The notes beneath the pieces are model-generated. The model made no database searches, was not told the DNA's origin, and worked only from the letters and a program-made list of their open reading frames with translations. The translations under genes were made by a program, and so were the position numbers. A DNA stretch of 64,000 nt from CAZPQK01 sp964588695. Its GTDB lineage: Bacteria; Krumholzibacteriota; Krumholzibacteriia; WVZY01; JAKEHA01. Location of the stretch: assembly GCA_964588695.1 (NCBI GenBank), contig CAZPQK010000016.1, forward strand, positions 1 to 64,000, written 5' to 3'. Positions 16,508 through 26,055 of the stretch are shown in pieces (position 1 is the stretch's first letter; each line of letters starts with the position of its first letter).

Positions 16508-16560
16508 GGGCTACTTTCTTGAGGAGGCGTTTAACTTGTTATTTCCCAAGAAAGTAGCCC
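16508..16560 (-). promoter_or_regulatory. 14-bp leader hairpin abutting the glmM start codon
   Basis: GGGCTACTTTCTTG (16508-16521 on the plus strand) is perfectly complementary to CAAGAAAGTAGCCC (16547-16560), with a 25-base loop. In the glmM message the stem ends one base before the GTG. If formed, it would bury the ribosome binding region of the first gene of glmM-glmS-ridA. It could also end the message of the upstream gene, but no U-tract follows. Confidence 0.55.
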
Positions 16561-16611
16561 CGCGGGAAGCGGGTGTCAAGCCTGCAAGACGGCACCGGTG
16601 CCGTCGAATTT

Positions 16612-17205
16612 TTAGTGATAGAGCGCCTTAATCTGGCCCCAAGACGTGACCGCAATCGGAGTGGTCTGCGAAGTGCTTTCACAGCCTTCACATTCTTCCG
16701 TTACGTTGATGACCCCATGGGTTTGATCCACCCAGGTGGTTATCGAGCCCGGAGGGGTCGCGCAGTCTACAGTCGCAACAAATCCCTCGTTCTCCAGCGA
16801 AGAGTTGGGATTGTTTAGCAACCGAACAAACTGACATTCGCCAGCCGTACCTTGAGTTTGGTAGTAAACCGTCATGATTCGAAAGGTCGCTTCGGTGATG
16901 CACCCTCCCAGGGCAAGCGATACGCCGGACTCGGGAGAACCTGCCGTCAGATAGCTGACCGACCCCAGCGCGAATCCCACGTACAACCATCCCGCTGCAG
17001 CATCGGGCTCGATCATATACTCGACAGCGCTTATGCCTTCCGTTGGATCGTTCTTGTAGACGATGTGCGTCGCCACTAATGTCGGCGTCTCATCAGCGAA
17101 GTTGCAGCTCGCCCCAGTTTCATCAGAATAAACTCCGATCACGCCGGCGGAGCTAGAGCCTATCGACAACGCAGTTATAGCCAAGACCAAATAGAAAACT
17201 CTCAT
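16612..17205 (-). CDS. Secreted protein of unknown function with C-terminal S-W-G-x-I-K motif
   Basis: A 197-residue protein with a signal peptide (residues 1-20, ending SSSAGVIGVYSDE). The body is beta-rich with six cysteines and no recognised domain; a C-terminal pair (ECEGCES) lies just before a spacer. It ends PIAVTSWGQIKALYH. The last ten residues match, in pattern, the ends of two other secreted proteins here (57546-58001 and 58024-58374), so this looks like a shared C-terminal tag. GGAGG lies before the ATG. It is divergent from the methyltransferase gene. Confidence 0.65.
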   Translation of the reverse strand: MRVFYLVLAITALSIGSSSAGVIGVYSDETGASCNFADETPTLVATHIVYKNDPTEGISAVEYMIEPDAAAGWLYVGFALGSVSYLTAGSPESGVSLALGGCITEATFRIMTVYYQTQGTAGECQFVRLLNNPNSSLENEGFVATVDCATPPGSITTWVDQTHGVINVTEECEGCESTSQTTPIAVTSWGQIKALYH

Positions 17206-17312
17206 CTTTCCTCCAAACCACAGACTCCGAACACCGGTGGAAAAGCGTGCGGGGATGATTACAGTCTAGCAAACCTAGAACGATCGGACAATAATTTGGC
17301 GGCTGGCGCAGT

Positions 17313-17342
17313 TTGACCGTGACGAAGCAAGTGGTTTATAAT
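17313..17342 (+). promoter_or_regulatory. Promoter of the methyltransferase gene
   Basis: TTGACC (17313-17318), an 18-base spacer, and a consensus TATAAT (17337-17342), about 35 bases before the ATG at 17378. Confidence 0.7.
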
Positions 17343-17377
17343 TACTGGATTAGCGTTCCCCCACCCAGAAAGAAGCC

Positions 17378-18088
17378 ATGGTAAAAGACCGCCAGACCCA
17401 GATGCGGGACTACTACGATCAGTCCGACTACTTCGAGCGTTTCGCCGACCATTACGGCGCCAAGGACAGCGCGTTTAATCAATATGCCCGCAAGTACATT
17501 TTCTCGATTTACACGCCGGCAGAAGACGAGCGTATCCTCGATGTGGGATGCGGATGGGGGAACATTTCGCTGGCACTGTTGCGCCAGGGACGCAATCTGG
17601 TTGGACTCGACTACTCGGTAAAGTCCGCGCAGATCTGCCGACAGGGTTCGCAGGAACTTGGACTCAGCGACAGCCGGTTCGTATGCGCTGACGCTGGCAA
17701 TATGTCTTTTGGCAGCGGAAGCTTCGACGTGATTTATGCCGCTGGGGTTATCGAGCACATGTATCCCGAAAACTACGCGCGGTTTATCAATGAAGCACGG
17801 CGGGTGTTATCGGACCGCGGGCGATTGGTGCTGGGAACGCCCAACCCGCATCACGTCTTCGAGTTGCTTAAGCGCAACAACATCCTCATGAAGGAAGACG
17901 CATCGCACGTCGACTACAAAACGCTTCCCCGAATCACCAAGACGCTCGAACAGAACGGGTTCGAAATTGAACGTGCCTACTATTACCACTCGCACGTGAA
18001 AGGTTTTGCAGCGCTAGAGAAGCTAACCAGCGGATTCATTCCAATAATGCGTCGACGGATTTGTGTGCTGGCGCGGAAGACGGGCTAG
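17378..18088 (+). CDS. Class I SAM-dependent methyltransferase
   Basis: A 236-residue soluble enzyme. SAM-binding motif I is ILDVGCGWGNISLALL, with the acidic residue of motif II in LVGLDYS and motif III-like CADAGNMSFGSGSFDVIYAA. EARRVLSDRGRLVLGTPNP is the post-motif region. It belongs to the Methyltransf_11/UbiE-like fold; the acceptor is unknown. A small metabolite, quinone or lipid is as likely as sugar. It stands alone on the plus strand with its own promoter and meets the kinase gene tail to tail two bases after its stop. Confidence 0.85.
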   Translation: MVKDRQTQMRDYYDQSDYFERFADHYGAKDSAFNQYARKYIFSIYTPAEDERILDVGCGWGNISLALLRQGRNLVGLDYSVKSAQICRQGSQELGLSDSRFVCADAGNMSFGSGSFDVIYAAGVIEHMYPENYARFINEARRVLSDRGRLVLGTPNPHHVFELLKRNNILMKEDASHVDYKTLPRITKTLEQNGFEIERAYYYHSHVKGFAALEKLTSGFIPIMRRRICVLARKTG

Positions 18089-18089
18089 C

Positions 18090-21000
18090 CTAGAGACTCA
18101 GGTTCAGTTCGTCGGCTAGCTTACGGGCATCGGGCACTTCGATGAAGTTCTCATCGGCGTCCCTCCACACTTCCAGAGCGATGCGAAGGTGCTTTAGTGC
18201 CGTCTCGCGATCGCCCTGCTCGTGGGCAATTTGGGCCAACCCCAGGTGGGCGGAAGGATGGAAGGGTTCCCGTTCGAGCGTCGCGTTATAATAGTTGGTC
18301 GCTTTTTCATGATGACCCAATTGGCGAGCAACCGTTCCGGCCACAAGTTGTGCAATCGTCAGCTGCCACGGCTCGGTATTGGGAACCTTTGTAACCGCGG
18401 CATCAAATCGATCCATCGCAGCGTCAACGTCGTCGTCCCACAGTAATAAAGATCCGTACGACAAATCCACGGCCCACAACAGACCTGTGCGGCTCTTCTG
18501 AACCCACTCTTCAAAAGTGGCGAGCGCGGGGCGCATCTCTTCGGCATTTGCCGGGTCGTTCATCATACTGAACGTGATAATCCGCCCCGCGGCAATCACT
18601 TGCTCCATCCAGCTGACGTTGTTTTGCTGCGAAAGCTGTTGCAAGAACGCCAGGTGTTCTTTGCCGCGCCCTGCATACACGTAGTAGTCCGCGCCAAACA
18701 CACGGTTGATGGTTGCCTGCATTGGCGAGTTTTGCCGGGTATCTACATCAAGATAGTGCTGAAATTCGCCGAGTGCCGCCTGCGCCTTGCCCATAAACAG
18801 GTAAAGGTTGGCCAGCGAGCGATACACTGTTGCAGAATCGCCGGGCGTGGTGGCTCCTGCCAGTGCCTCTTCCAACTGCCGTTGCGACTGCAGCAGCTTG
18901 CCTTCGCGGCGGTCCATGTCTGCGAGCGATGTAGAAAGGTAGACGCGCGTGGGGTCGGCGCTGATCGCGGTCTCGTAGTACTTACGCGCGGAGGCTAGAT
19001 CACCGCGGCGCCCGCTATACTGTGCTAACCGCAAATACGACTTGTAATCGTTGGGAAAACGCTTCTCATAGCGATGCAGAAACTCCTCGGCGCGCTCGAA
19101 GTCGCCCTTCTGCTCGCACAGATAGGCCAAACTGTGCAGTTCCCCAACCCGCGCGGGGTCGAGGTCAAACAAAATAGAACGCTCGCGAATCGCGTCGTCG
19201 AACCGCCCCAACCGCTCGTAATGGTTGGCCAGAGAGTTTCGCGCCGATGCATCGCCAGGATGAAGCTTGACCCAACGCACCGCGTTCTCGAAATCCGCGT
19301 CCTCGTCTTGCATGAACTCGTAGTAGCTATTGTACAACTCAAAGCGGCGACGCTCGGGAAGCCGATAGTTGTTTTTTACGGCATCACGAATAGCGGCGCG
19401 CGCTCGACCCGGCCGGTTGATAGATGCATACGCGTCGGACAACGACCAATACCCGTCGGCGAAAGTCGGGTCGATGTCGACCGACTGTTGCAACTCGGCG
19501 GCGGCGGCAGCGTGATTGTTGTCCTGCCAAATCAGGTTGATGCCATTAACGTAGTGTCTAATCGCTTCGGGCTTGTCGGTGAAAATATCCGCCACTGCCA
19601 GGTCGGGGCTGGATTCAATGTGGTACTCCGGGACACCCAGCGCGCGACGGATCGCCACCGACAGTTTGTCGGCTACGGCAAACAAGTCAGCTTCGGCGTA
19701 AGTAAACTCGCCGACCACACGTCCCGATTGGGTATCACTAAGTTTCACGCTTACGTTGTACCCGTCCCCGCTTGCCGCGGCGATAGTTGACTCAAGAAAA
19801 TAGGTGTAGTGAAACTCGGACGCTGTCTTTTGCTTAAAACGCCGGGGCGCGCCGACCGGCGTGTCAAAGCCCGCGTTATTATGAGCATCGGTGAATCCCA
19901 TCCCCACCACCAGATATGGATCCTGAACCAGGTCTGCACGTAATAGCTGCAATAGGCCGTACGACATCCAGTCGTTGTCGGGGTCACCGGTTTCGTTGTC
20001 GGCGTAGAACACCGCAACACGCTTTAAGAACTCACCTTTGGGAATAGCCCGTTCGACGGTGTTACCGTTCTCGTCGACATAGGTAACAGTTGTCGTCGCC
20101 GCACCCAGGTCCTTTCCCTGGAACATCACAAACAACAACGCTGCTGCAACAGCCAGGTTCAGTGGAATTCCAAATCGCGCCGCGCTGCCTTTTGGGTCGT
20201 AACCCAACAAGAATACCGCGGGGACCAGCGCCGCCATGGCCATCACCGCGAAGTTCGGAAGGTTGGGCGAAATTGGGTATTTGCCCACGGCCCACTTAAG
20301 CACCAACGCCACCACAATCGTGGCAACCCCGTAAATGGCGCCAGCGACCAGGGCGCGCATAGCGTTGCCAGTCGAACCTTGCGCGCGCACACGGGACGTC
20401 GCGCCAGTTACGCCGGCAAACTGCCCGGTCGCTCCCGCAGGTACGCCAACTTCGTTTTGCACGTCCGCCAATTCGGCAACAACCGCGTCCATCGATTGGT
20501 AGCGCTGTTCGGGATCTTTGTGCATCGCCTTAGCAACCACTGCACGTAGCGATGCTGGCACGTCGTTGCGAAAAGCGTCAATCGGCTTGGGCTCTTCGTT
20601 GAGAATCGAATAAATGACCGCCTGTTCGAACCCGGCATGAAACGGCAGGCTACCGGTGAGCATTTCATAGAGCAGCACACCAAACGACCAGATATCGGAA
20701 CGGTGGTCAGAAGCTTCCCCGCGAGCTTGTTCGGGAGACATGTAGTCGACGGTTCCGAGTGATGTTCCGGCTTGTGTAATTCCCGTTTGATCACTGCGTT
20801 TGGCAATCCCAAAGTCCATCACTTTGGCCAGACCGCGATGATCAATCATGACATTCGCACTTTTAATGTCGCGATGAATCACACCGTGGCTGTGGGCCTC
20901 ACCCACGCCGCTAGCTATCTGCAACCCCAAGTTAACCGCGTTGGCGACCGGCAACTGCCCTTCGCTCAGTAAATCTTTGAGCTCCTTGCCATCGATGAAT

Positions 21001-21257
21001 GCCATCGCGATGTACGGCTGGCCGTCGACTTCGTTGATTTCGTGGATGGTGCAGATGTTGGGATGCTGAAGCTTTGCGGCCGACTGCGCTTCGTTGAGAA
21101 AACGAGCCTTGCCGTCTTCGCCGCCGAGTGCAAGCGGAAGAAACTTAAGCGCAACGGTCCGGTCAAGTTTGGTGTCCGCCGCCTTGTAAACGACGCCCAT
21201 TCCGCCCTGACCGAGCAGCGCTTGGATTTGATAGTGTGATATGGTTTTGCCGATCAT
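18090..21257 (-). CDS. Membrane Ser/Thr protein kinase with TolB-like and TPR extracytoplasmic region
   Basis: A Hanks-type kinase of 1055 residues. The kinase domain (about 1-265) has GQGGMGVVYKA, lysine in VALKFL, HRDIKSANVMI and DFGIAK, followed by SLGTVDYMSPEQARGE. Three hydrophobic segments follow (about 305-400), then a TolB/FlgO-like segment beginning RVAVFYADNETGDPDNDWMS. The rest, from about 550, is a long run of tetratricopeptide repeats. An odd number of spans would put the TPR part in the periplasm, making this a transmembrane sensor kinase. This layout is common in Acidobacteria and related phyla. The ATG at 21257 was chosen because MIGKTISHYQI is the family N-terminus; the longer frame begins 23 codons earlier. 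Confidence 0.88.
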   Translation of the reverse strand: MIGKTISHYQIQALLGQGGMGVVYKAADTKLDRTVALKFLPLALGGEDGKARFLNEAQSAAKLQHPNICTIHEINEVDGQPYIAMAFIDGKELKDLLSEGQLPVANAVNLGLQIASGVGEAHSHGVIHRDIKSANVMIDHRGLAKVMDFGIAKRSDQTGITQAGTSLGTVDYMSPEQARGEASDHRSDIWSFGVLLYEMLTGSLPFHAGFEQAVIYSILNEEPKPIDAFRNDVPASLRAVVAKAMHKDPEQRYQSMDAVVAELADVQNEVGVPAGATGQFAGVTGATSRVRAQGSTGNAMRALVAGAIYGVATIVVALVLKWAVGKYPISPNLPNFAVMAMAALVPAVFLLGYDPKGSAARFGIPLNLAVAAALLFVMFQGKDLGAATTTVTYVDENGNTVERAIPKGEFLKRVAVFYADNETGDPDNDWMSYGLLQLLRADLVQDPYLVVGMGFTDAHNNAGFDTPVGAPRRFKQKTASEFHYTYFLESTIAAASGDGYNVSVKLSDTQSGRVVGEFTYAEADLFAVADKLSVAIRRALGVPEYHIESSPDLAVADIFTDKPEAIRHYVNGINLIWQDNNHAAAAAELQQSVDIDPTFADGYWSLSDAYASINRPGRARAAIRDAVKNNYRLPERRRFELYNSYYEFMQDEDADFENAVRWVKLHPGDASARNSLANHYERLGRFDDAIRERSILFDLDPARVGELHSLAYLCEQKGDFERAEEFLHRYEKRFPNDYKSYLRLAQYSGRRGDLASARKYYETAISADPTRVYLSTSLADMDRREGKLLQSQRQLEEALAGATTPGDSATVYRSLANLYLFMGKAQAALGEFQHYLDVDTRQNSPMQATINRVFGADYYVYAGRGKEHLAFLQQLSQQNNVSWMEQVIAAGRIITFSMMNDPANAEEMRPALATFEEWVQKSRTGLLWAVDLSYGSLLLWDDDVDAAMDRFDAAVTKVPNTEPWQLTIAQLVAGTVARQLGHHEKATNYYNATLEREPFHPSAHLGLAQIAHEQGDRETALKHLRIALEVWRDADENFIEVPDARKLADELNLSL

Positions 21258-21424
21258 GGATCGCGCTCGCCGCCGCTTGATTTTGTCTCGCGTTGGGGTA
21301 ACTACCGGGGACGGTCTTCGCCCCACTTCCCTACCATGCCGCGCCCGGAAGTCTTTGTCAAGACGCCAAATACGCTAGCGGGCGACAGAACGACACGCAT
21401 TGTATCTACCCGTGTCGTCGCGCT

Positions 21425-22954
21425 CTATTCGACCACAGAAAACGGGTCGTCGTCTTTTAGCTCCTTCTTAAGACGTTTAATTTCGGCTTTGAGTTTCACA
21501 ACAATGTCGGAATATGCAGGGTCTTCGTACACATTGTTTAGCTCGTTCGGATCCTTAACCAAATCGAACAACTCCCAACTTCCCACGCGATACAGGTACA
21601 TCAACTTGTGGGTATCGGTGACAACCCCCAGGTGGTGAGGTACGTTGTACTGTGTTTCTCCAAAGTACTTGTAATAGAAGCTGTTGCGCCACTTCTTTAC
21701 CTGCCCGCCACGAAGAATTGGCATCAAGTTTTCGCCCTGCATTTCACTGGGAACCCCGACACCTGCGGCGGCCAGCAGGGTCGGTGCAAAGTCTACGTTC
21801 GAGACCATCAGGTCAGATTCCGTCCCGGCCGGAACCACCGCTGGCCAGCGGACAATAAACGGAACCTGCAGCGCTTCCTGGTAGATCCAGCGTTTGTCAA
21901 AGAAACCGTGGTCGCCTAGAAACAACCCCTGATCGGACGTGTATACGACAATCGTATTGTCGGCCAGGCCTTCGTCATCGAGATACTTAAGAACCCGCTC
22001 GAGGTTTTCATCGATGCCGTCAACGCATCGCAAATAGTCTTTAATAAATCGCTGATACTTCCAACTCACCAACTGCTTGCCGCTAAGGCTGGTGGCTTGC
22101 TCGTTTTCGGCGTCGTACGCCCGCCGCCATTGCGTTTCCTGATTGCCTACCAGAAACATCGGAGCGTTCATCTTGAGGTCATTCGCGTTCATATCCCTTT
22201 CGATTCGCATACGCGGACTGGCCCAGCCCCAGCCTCGACCCTCGCCGTTATCAAAAAGGGTTTCCGGTTCGGGAATCGTGACGTCTGCGTAGTTGCGCAA
22301 ATGTCGTAGCGCCGGACGCCACGGTCTATGCGGAGCTTTGTGATGATAAAACAGCATGAACGGTTTCTGCGGGTCGCGCAGCTCGCGCAACCATCGAAGC
22401 GCCTCGTTGGTAATCACGTCGGTGACATAACCGGGATGTTCCACTACCGTACCGTTGTGAACCAGTTTGGGGCGGTAGTATTCCCCTTGCTGCGGAATGA
22501 TCGCGTAGTAGTTGAACCCCTTGCCGTCGGGCGTAAATGAGAGGTGCCATTTGCCCACCACCGCGGTGTCATAACCGGCGTCCTGTAGTAATTTCGGCAG
22601 AAACTTCCACTCATTTAAAGTAACACCGGCATTTAGTCCGTAACCGGTGCGATGCGGATAAACGCCAGTTAAAATGGTCGCGCGCGAAGGACCGCAAATC
22701 GCGTTGGTAACATAACAACGCTTAAACAACATTCCTTCCAGGGCCAAACGGTCGATGTTGGGCGTTTTATTAATCTTGGAACCGTAGGCGCTGATCGCGT
22801 GGCTGGCGTGATCATCCGCCATAATGAACAAGATGTTGGGGCGCGGCGCGTTCTTACTGGCGGCAAGAACTTCTGCCGGCTGGATGGATACCAAGGCAAC
22901 GACGATCGCCACTACCCGAACACCGCAAGCGCGTATTGAGTGAGCATATTTCAT
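21425..22954 (-). CDS. Sulfatase (S1 family, arylsulfatase-like), secreted
   Basis: A 509-residue sulfatase with a signal peptide (to about residue 32). Metal ligands lie in FIMADDHASHA and at TSDQGLFLGDHGFFDK. The cysteine C87 in NAICGPSRATILTG is the C-x-P-S-R motif that an FGE or anaerobic enzyme converts to formylglycine. The C-terminus ELFDLVKDPNELNNV is typical of glycan sulfatases acting on sulfated polysaccharides; the substrate is unknown. It starts one base after the stop of the upstream secreted gene (22956-24524), so they are coexpressed. Confidence 0.9.
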   Translation of the reverse strand: MKYAHSIRACGVRVVAIVVALVSIQPAEVLAASKNAPRPNILFIMADDHASHAISAYGSKINKTPNIDRLALEGMLFKRCYVTNAICGPSRATILTGVYPHRTGYGLNAGVTLNEWKFLPKLLQDAGYDTAVVGKWHLSFTPDGKGFNYYAIIPQQGEYYRPKLVHNGTVVEHPGYVTDVITNEALRWLRELRDPQKPFMLFYHHKAPHRPWRPALRHLRNYADVTIPEPETLFDNGEGRGWGWASPRMRIERDMNANDLKMNAPMFLVGNQETQWRRAYDAENEQATSLSGKQLVSWKYQRFIKDYLRCVDGIDENLERVLKYLDDEGLADNTIVVYTSDQGLFLGDHGFFDKRWIYQEALQVPFIVRWPAVVPAGTESDLMVSNVDFAPTLLAAAGVGVPSEMQGENLMPILRGGQVKKWRNSFYYKYFGETQYNVPHHLGVVTDTHKLMYLYRVGSWELFDLVKDPNELNNVYEDPAYSDIVVKLKAEIKRLKKELKDDDPFSVVE

Positions 22955-22955
22955 T

Positions 22956-24524
22956 CTAGTTCGATTCCTCCCATGTGCCCGCCGTCCAGGTTAGCAAACG
23001 GACAAAGTACCGTTGCCAGACGCCAGGCTCGGCGACGTCGGCACGACCGTTCAACGCCATTCCGTCGTTCTCTACCGACGACAGCAAAATGACTCTCCGC
23101 ATTTCTCCAAACAAGTCCAGCATCGGACTGCCCTTTACATCAACGCCCGGCACCAGACTAGCATCCGCAGGAAGTTTCTCTAAGTCCCAATACATCGCAC
23201 TGCCCATCGGGTCGAACACGGCGTCGGTAACGGCGGGCTCATCGATACGATCCAACAACGTCGGTCCACCTCCAGTCACGATCGCCGCGTAGCGTTCGCG
23301 CGATGTACTAATAACAAAATGGTTGTCGATCAGCCCCACGCAAACTTCGCCGACAAACGGTAGCGCCGCCGAATATGCTTCCAGTTGCCCAACCGGAGTC
23401 GGAGAAAAACCCAGATCGGTTCCAATTGGTCCCGCAAACAGACTCTCCAGCGTTTTGTCGAAACGATTCGCGTCGCGAACCTGCATGTACAAGACTATGT
23501 CGGGATTGGGAAAGATTCGGTTGATTAGCAAACCAACGTTGCCAGAGACCTCATAGAAAATGTCCTCGACCGGATCGATACCCCACTCGTCCCGGAAATC
23601 AGACGAGCGGTCGGAAAACGTTGCGAATCGATCGAAGCCAGCGAGGAATTCCCATAATGATTTGCCGTCCAGCGATAGCATCAGCGCCATCGCTGCATCG
23701 ACGCGCAATCGATCGTAAAACGTGGACCCGCGCAGAGCTTCTCCGGTCCATCGTCGCAGCGGCGATGATTCCGCCAGATGAGTGAACCCGTTCCACTCAA
23801 CGTTCTCGCCGGTCATCGCCCCCCTAATGAGCGTTCCCTCCATACCAAATCGGTTCATCATGTCGAGGATTCCAGCGCGCGCTTCTTGCGGAACCCCCTG
23901 ATCTATGAAGGCGGCCGTCGGCGACAAGTACAGCCAAAAGTCATCGCCGCGCGTACGTCGCTCCAGGCGCCTGAATTCCTTCGACTTTTGGAGTTGCTTG
24001 CGCGCCAGTTGGTGCTGGTATGCGGCCAGGGCGGGAACATCGACACCGGTCGAATCGGAAATAAGGAACCAGTACATGTAGCCGTCGTCATGATAGAGCA
24101 CCGCCGAATCGGCGACGTAAGCGTCGCCAAGACCGTTGATACGCTGCTCGCGAAGCTCGCCGGACGCTGCCACAAGGTTGGTTAGCGCGGCCCTTTTAGC
24201 CGCCAGGCACAACGTAATCGTGCCGAAACCATCGTTCATGCTGTACATCGCCAACGGCTTGTTCGTGCGAAACCCAAACGCCTTAACCGCGGCCTTGTCG
24301 AACAGGTCAACACCGAACAGCTTGCGCATTTCGTCGCCCGCCTGCTTGGCATCCTCCGAGCGGCTAGTTCGGGCATCGGCCACACCAAACAGTTCGTGAA
24401 ACCGATCGTAGCTTTCGAACCGAATGGCCCATTCGGCTTCTACCGGAACACTTTGCGCTAACGCGTTAATCGGCGTTAGCAACACTGTTGCTGTAAACAA
24501 AAACCGCACAAACCGATTCAACAT
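22956..24524 (-). CDS. Secreted protein of unknown function (DUF3352-like at most)
   Basis: A 522-residue protein with a signal peptide (MLNRFVRFLFTATVLLTPIN then ALAQSVPVEAE). The start is the ATG at 24524, six bases after AGAGGG; the frame is open 16 codons further. The body is a series of alternating alpha-beta segments with many charged residues, including paired repeats of a DRF/DRLRVDAAMALMLS type. It superficially resembles the DUF3352 family of planctomycetes and cyanobacteria. I cannot assign a function. Tight linkage to the sulfatase suggests a role in polysaccharide handling, which is inference from position only. Confidence 0.5.
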   Translation of the reverse strand: MLNRFVRFLFTATVLLTPINALAQSVPVEAEWAIRFESYDRFHELFGVADARTSRSEDAKQAGDEMRKLFGVDLFDKAAVKAFGFRTNKPLAMYSMNDGFGTITLCLAAKRAALTNLVAASGELREQRINGLGDAYVADSAVLYHDDGYMYWFLISDSTGVDVPALAAYQHQLARKQLQKSKEFRRLERRTRGDDFWLYLSPTAAFIDQGVPQEARAGILDMMNRFGMEGTLIRGAMTGENVEWNGFTHLAESSPLRRWTGEALRGSTFYDRLRVDAAMALMLSLDGKSLWEFLAGFDRFATFSDRSSDFRDEWGIDPVEDIFYEVSGNVGLLINRIFPNPDIVLYMQVRDANRFDKTLESLFAGPIGTDLGFSPTPVGQLEAYSAALPFVGEVCVGLIDNHFVISTSRERYAAIVTGGGPTLLDRIDEPAVTDAVFDPMGSAMYWDLEKLPADASLVPGVDVKGSPMLDLFGEMRRVILLSSVENDGMALNGRADVAEPGVWQRYFVRLLTWTAGTWEESN

Positions 24525-24566
24525 AGTGGGCCCTCTGAGGTATCGACGAAACTCCAGAAGAATGTA

Positions 24567-24588
24567 GGACACGCCGCGGGGCGTGTCC
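24567..24588 (-). terminator. Perfect hairpin past the helicase gene
   Basis: GGACACGCC (24567-24575) and GGCGTGTCC (24580-24588) form a 9-bp stem with a GCGG loop, 34 bases past the helicase stop. There is no U-tract, so termination may be weak or the hairpin may protect the 3' end. Confidence 0.45.
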
Positions 24589-24621
24589 AGTCAGGCGATC
24601 TTTAAGGTGTGTAAAGAGGAG

Positions 24622-25860
24622 TTAGCGGTAGACGCGTTTGCCACCGTAGCGGCCACGGCCAAAGCGACGCTTACCGCGCGACTTTGACGGGGTGGACATG
24701 TTTTTCCACAGCGATGCGATGGCGGGGCTGTGGAACTCGTGGTCGGTCTCGGGCACCAACGCGTCTTTGGTGAGGCGTTCGATTCCCAAAAGCATGGTGA
24801 GTTCGTGGGCGTCGCAGAACGAAATTGCGGTACCAGACGCACCGGCGCGAGCGGTTCGTCCTATACGGTGCACATAAGCTTCTGCCTCGCTGGGTAGTTC
24901 GAAGTTAATTACATGAGTAATACCGTCGACATCAATTCCCCGCGCCACGACATCGGTTCCCACCAACACTCGAGTCTTTCCCTGATCGAAAGCCGACAGC
25001 GCTTTCTGCCGCATGACTTGTTGTTTGTCGCCGTGTATGACACCCACCGAAATACCTTCGTTACGCAGAATCGTTTTAACGAACTCTGCGCGATGCTTGG
25101 TACGGGTAAACACCAACGCTCGAGAAATCGCGTCGTCTTCGAAAATCTTTACCAGCAACTTGCGCTTGTCGGTGGCGTTTACAAAGTAAACCTTCTGTTC
25201 AATGTCGGTCGATATGGACGCCGGCGGCGAAACTTCGACTCGCGCGGGAGACACCAACATTCCCGAAGCCAGGCGCATAACTGCCTGCGACAATGTCGCG
25301 GAGAACAGCAGCGTTTGTCGCGACTCCGGCAACTTGCCAACAATCTTTTTGACATCGGGATAAAACCCCATGTCCAACATGCGGTCGGCTTCGTCCAGCA
25401 CCAATGTCTCTACCTGCCCAAGCGCGATGTGTCCCTGTTCGAACAGGTCCAGCAACCGTCCCGGCGTGGCGACAACAATCTTGGGCTTGCGTTTGAGCAT
25501 CCGCAGTTGCTTGTGCTGGGGAACGCCACCAAGGATTACCGCCGTGGGCATTTCGATAAAGTGGCTGTAGGATTTGATATTCTCGTCGATCTGGAGAGCA
25601 AGTTCGCGGGTCGGGGTCAGAATCAAAGCCCTGATCTGCCCCGGTTTGTCCGGTCTATTGGCTTCCAACCGCTCCAAGATCGGCAGTGCGAACGCTGCCG
25701 TTTTCCCGGTACCGGTTTGGGCCGTCGCCAGCAAATCGCGTCCCTCAAGAACATGCGGTATGGCCTGGGCCTGCACGTCCGTTGGGGTCTCATAACCCTC
25801 CCGCTCGAGCGCCCGCAGAATGTGGCGATTGGCAAGGAGGTCGGAAAATGAAACAGACAT
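24622..25860 (-). CDS. DEAD-box ATP-dependent RNA helicase (RhlE-like)
   Basis: A 412-residue helicase. The Q motif is FSDLLANRHILRALEREGYETP-like (FSDLL...GYETPTDVQAQAI), motif I ATAQTGTGKTAAF, Ia PTRELALQI, Ib TPGRLLD, motif II VLDEADRML, III FSATLS, V TDVVARGIDVDG and VI HRIGRTARAG. The C-terminal tail is short and very basic (RGKRRFGRGRYGGKRVYR), like the RNA-binding tails of RhlE. It probably assists ribosome assembly or mRNA turnover. Its length is typical. No partner genes adjoin it. Confidence 0.93.
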   Translation of the reverse strand: MSVSFSDLLANRHILRALEREGYETPTDVQAQAIPHVLEGRDLLATAQTGTGKTAAFALPILERLEANRPDKPGQIRALILTPTRELALQIDENIKSYSHFIEMPTAVILGGVPQHKQLRMLKRKPKIVVATPGRLLDLFEQGHIALGQVETLVLDEADRMLDMGFYPDVKKIVGKLPESRQTLLFSATLSQAVMRLASGMLVSPARVEVSPPASISTDIEQKVYFVNATDKRKLLVKIFEDDAISRALVFTRTKHRAEFVKTILRNEGISVGVIHGDKQQVMRQKALSAFDQGKTRVLVGTDVVARGIDVDGITHVINFELPSEAEAYVHRIGRTARAGASGTAISFCDAHELTMLLGIERLTKDALVPETDHEFHSPAIASLWKNMSTPSKSRGKRRFGRGRYGGKRVYR

Positions 25861-26055
25861 ATGATCCTTAATTAAATGGACTTATCCCCTGGGGCCGCGT
25901 TGGCGGCTGATCGCGATTTCTTCACAAAACGACTGAAAATGGCAAGCAGAAACGAGGCGACGTCGGGGATTTGATATGGTAGCTGGCGTAAGTATACTAT
26001 TTTTTAGGCATCTACGCAACTAGCCTTAGTGGCCTGACGCGGCCGCCGCGGGAGG

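Noticed and set aside
16507..16560. glmS-type ribozyme or riboswitch
   Set aside because: Only a simple hairpin is visible, with no conserved ribozyme core, and it precedes glmM rather than glmS.
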